Assembly: GCA_903831545.1 (NCBI GenBank)
Contig: CAIKYI010000444.1
Span: 1-6,724 of the forward strand
Direction of reading: 5' to 3'
Length of the DNA stretch: 6,724 nt
Source: an uncultured Methylobacter sp.
GTDB lineage: Bacteria > Pseudomonadota > Gammaproteobacteria > Methylococcales > Methylomonadaceae
In this document: positions 5,449 to 6,724 of the stretch, piece by piece
Position numbering within the stretch: position 1 is the stretch's first letter
Layout: every line of letters starts with the position of its first letter
The notes under the pieces: model-generated
Seen by the model: only the letters and a program-made list of their open reading frames with translations
What the model was told of the DNA's origin: nothing
Databases searched by the model: none
Position numbers and translations under genes: made by a program

Positions 5449-5859
5449 TTATGATTTGAGTTTTCTGATGAGCACTTCGGTATTAATGAGATGTGCATTT
5501 TCCGGATAATCGTATTGGAAGCGTCCGGCTACTTTATTAAAGACAATAAATGATTGCGCAGCATCTATTTCATCATCAATATAATTCAACAGAAAGTCAG
5601 CCGCAGCAAGGTCTCCACGTCTTTTGCCAAGTCGTTCACCGCGCATTATCTTTGCTTCGTCGTCAATGCATATCGATGTTTTTATAATCCCTATTTTGTT
5701 GATATTGGTCGCCATAAACTTTTTAATTTCTGACGATTTAGCAACAATCTCATTTAAAATGGACTGAATAACGATAATTTTTGTGTTTTTATGAATGAGC
5801 AGTAGATGCAATAGGCCTTTTTCGGAGCATGATAGCTCCTCGTTTTTGGTAGACCACAT
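5449..5859 (-). pseudogene. PIN-like domain ORF, N-terminally truncated, probably a remnant
   Basis: The frame is 136 codons. Its body resembles a PIN-family ribonuclease toxin: GLLHLLLIHKNTKIIVIQSI followed by LNEIV (residues 15-39, beta/alpha with an acidic Glu), RRGDLAAADFLLNYID (80-95), and a C-terminal IVFN...NAHLINTEVLIRKL. The expected opening D-T-N type motif is absent, and the late acidic pair usual before the C-terminal strand is replaced by FN. No ribosome binding site precedes the ATG at 5859, and a stop lies a little upstream in the same frame. By contrast an ideal GAGGAG (5841-5836) precedes an out-of-frame ATG at 5830 that gives only 13 codons (5830-5789). Together this suggests a decayed, inactive toxin gene; the PIN assignment is by eye. 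A distinct functional small protein cannot be excluded. Confidence 0.45.
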
Positions 5860-6091
5860 TGGGGGGTATAAGTTGCTAATCTAAATGGCATTCCAACACA
5901 AAACTTCATTCTGTGGGGCTGCTGTCATTAGGAAATCTGGCGTCAATGTCGCTTAAGGATTGCTGACGCAAGCATTTTCAGGTACTGACGTTGATTTTTA
6001 TGCTGTGTGACGGGCGCCTCTTCTCGGCCATCAACTGCCGGTCGCGAATGGCCGCTTTGTGGCGATGAATTTCGCGGAATGAAGTTCGGAA

Positions 6092-6119
6092 ATTGATCAA
6101 AAAATAACCTTATTGATCA
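6092..6119. repeat. Paired ATTGATCA repeats upstream of the antitoxin promoter
   Basis: ATTGATCA occurs at 6092-6099 and again at 6112-6119, 20 bases apart (about two helical turns). A related ATGATCA overlaps the -10 element (6191-6197). Each contains the palindrome TGATCA. Regular spacing upstream of a toxin-antitoxin promoter suits an antitoxin operator, but binding is only inferred. Confidence 0.35.
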
Positions 6120-6166
6120 TCAAATTCCAATCCCTCTCCAGACATAAACTAAAAATAATTATCATC

Positions 6167-6195
6167 TTGCCATTATCTTAATAAGTCATTATGAT
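6167..6195 (+). promoter_or_regulatory. Promoter of the toxin-antitoxin operon
   Basis: TTGCCA (6167-6172), a 17-base spacer and TATGAT (6190-6195) make a good sigma-70 promoter. Predicted transcription start is near 6202, about 29 bases before the antitoxin ATG. Confidence 0.65.
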
Positions 6196-6230
6196 CAGTA
6201 TGGCTTAAATTTTAAAATAAGAGGCTTCTT

Positions 6231-6506
6231 ATGATTAATGAAGTAAATGCTGTCGCATTCCGACAAAATCTAGGGGAAATGTTGAATCAAGTTCAATATC
6301 GACATGATTCCATTTTAATTAAAAAAGATGGCAAACCAGTGGCTGCGCTGGTAGATGCCCAATTATTTGATCGAATACGCCGTTTTAAAAATAGATTTGA
6401 TGCTCTAAGCCAACAAATAGCCGATGCTTATGTAAACGTACCTCAAGAAGAAGGGCTAAGCGAAATTGATGCCCTTGTCTCAGAAACTAGACATTCTGAA
6501 TTTTAA
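6231..6506 (+). CDS. Type II antitoxin, Phd/YefM family
   Basis: A 91-residue protein that should bind and neutralise the toxin encoded next to it and probably repress their shared promoter. Residues 1-50 show the Phd/YefM DNA-binding fold: NEVNAVAFRQNLGEMLNQVQ, then SILIKKDGKPVAALVDAQLFDRI, with the typical K-x-G-K/R-P-V-A-A-L strand. The C-terminal part (about 51-91) is more variable and acidic (VPQEEGLSEIDALVSE), as expected for the toxin-binding tail. The start is supported by AAGAGG 6 bases before ATG. The stop is separated from the toxin ATG by only two bases, a classic operon arrangement. The family is clear; the exact subfamily name is not assigned. Confidence 0.9.
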   Translation: MINEVNAVAFRQNLGEMLNQVQYRHDSILIKKDGKPVAALVDAQLFDRIRRFKNRFDALSQQIADAYVNVPQEEGLSEIDALVSETRHSEF

Positions 6507-6508
6507 CT

Positions 6509-6724
6509 ATGCCGCAAATTTGCATTGTCCTAGATACTAATGTTTTACTTTCTGGAACAGCTTATCCGAATTCGATACCAGGAAAAATAATCTCTGCCTG
6601 GCGAGGAGGAAGTTTGGAGGTCATCCTTTCCCAATATATTTTGGATGAATTACAGCGGGTTCTTCCAAGACTGAATCATCGTCTCGGCTGGTCAAGCCTG
6701 GAAATTCGAGATTTTGTCGATAGT
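6509..6724 (+). CDS. PIN-domain toxin (3' end outside window)
   Basis: Probable ribonuclease toxin of a type II toxin-antitoxin pair, of the PIN family often annotated as a putative TA toxin component (COG1569-like). The first 72 codons are present. The opening strand ICIVLDTNVLLSG carries the catalytic D9 and conserved N11. The next acidic residue is E47 in SQYILDELQRVL, typical of helix 3. The later acidic residues are off the window; full members are about 130-150 residues. No Shine-Dalgarno is visible before the ATG, which starts two bases after the antitoxin stop, so translation is probably coupled to the antitoxin. The substrate RNA cannot be predicted from the sequence. Confidence 0.88.
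   Translation, partial: MPQICIVLDTNVLLSGTAYPNSIPGKIISAWRGGSLEVILSQYILDELQRVLPRLNHRLGWSSLEIRDFVDS

Larger units (their letters stand above)
5860..6230. other. Non-coding interval upstream of the toxin-antitoxin operon
   Basis: No convincing gene is seen here. The left half (about 5930-6080) has higher G+C and contains GCGTCA/TGACGC arms (5940-5945, 5964-5969) and a CTGCCGGTCG motif (6035-6044) that is the inverse of 2745-2754; it may be a decayed repeat element. The right half is AT-rich and holds repeated TGATCA sites, a Fur-box-like sequence and the antitoxin promoter. Confidence 0.55.

Overview
The window reads as chromosomal DNA of a Gram-negative bacterium, probably a gammaproteobacterium. 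The grounds are an outer-membrane TonB-dependent receptor, a regulator very like enterobacterial Zur, Zur boxes close to the E. coli consensus, and a type II toxin-antitoxin pair. A methanotroph-like (Methylococcales) host is possible but is only a guess. No rRNA, tRNA, CRISPR array or intact insertion sequence was seen.

Layout. (1) Positions 1-2618 hold a zinc-homeostasis block on the minus strand. It comprises a zur-type Fur-family repressor (2558-2046) and then a ZnuD-like TonB-dependent receptor (1904 to beyond position 1, missing about its last 40-50 residues). Each gene has a near-consensus Zur box inside its own promoter. This suggests that Zur represses both itself and the receptor, and that zinc starvation releases both. 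(2) Positions 2619-3016 are non-coding but contain a striking nested inverted repeat. It lies just ahead of an unlisted 35-codon hydrophobic microprotein gene (3017-3124, +) with a strong ribosome binding site. A second, convergent 40-residue membrane microprotein gene lies at 3331-3209 (-). (3) Positions 5078-3426 (-) hold a complete cofactor-independent phosphoglycerate mutase (gpmI) of the long, plant/trypanosome-like subtype. It has a good promoter and a tandem hexamer repeat that triplicates its Shine-Dalgarno sequence. (4) Positions 5181-5859 look like a small gene graveyard: the first ~29 codons of a YaiI/DUF188 gene, a hairpin, and a PIN-like ORF lacking the N-terminal catalytic motif. 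(5) Positions 6092-6724 (+) hold a Phd/YefM-type antitoxin and the first 72 codons of its PIN-family toxin, with a clear promoter.

How the parts relate: the zinc genes form a coherent regulatory unit. gpmI is a housekeeping glycolysis/gluconeogenesis gene embedded in accessory DNA. The flanking fragments and the toxin-antitoxin module suggest past insertion and deletion next to it. The most unusual material is the structured leader plus microprotein at 2843-3133.
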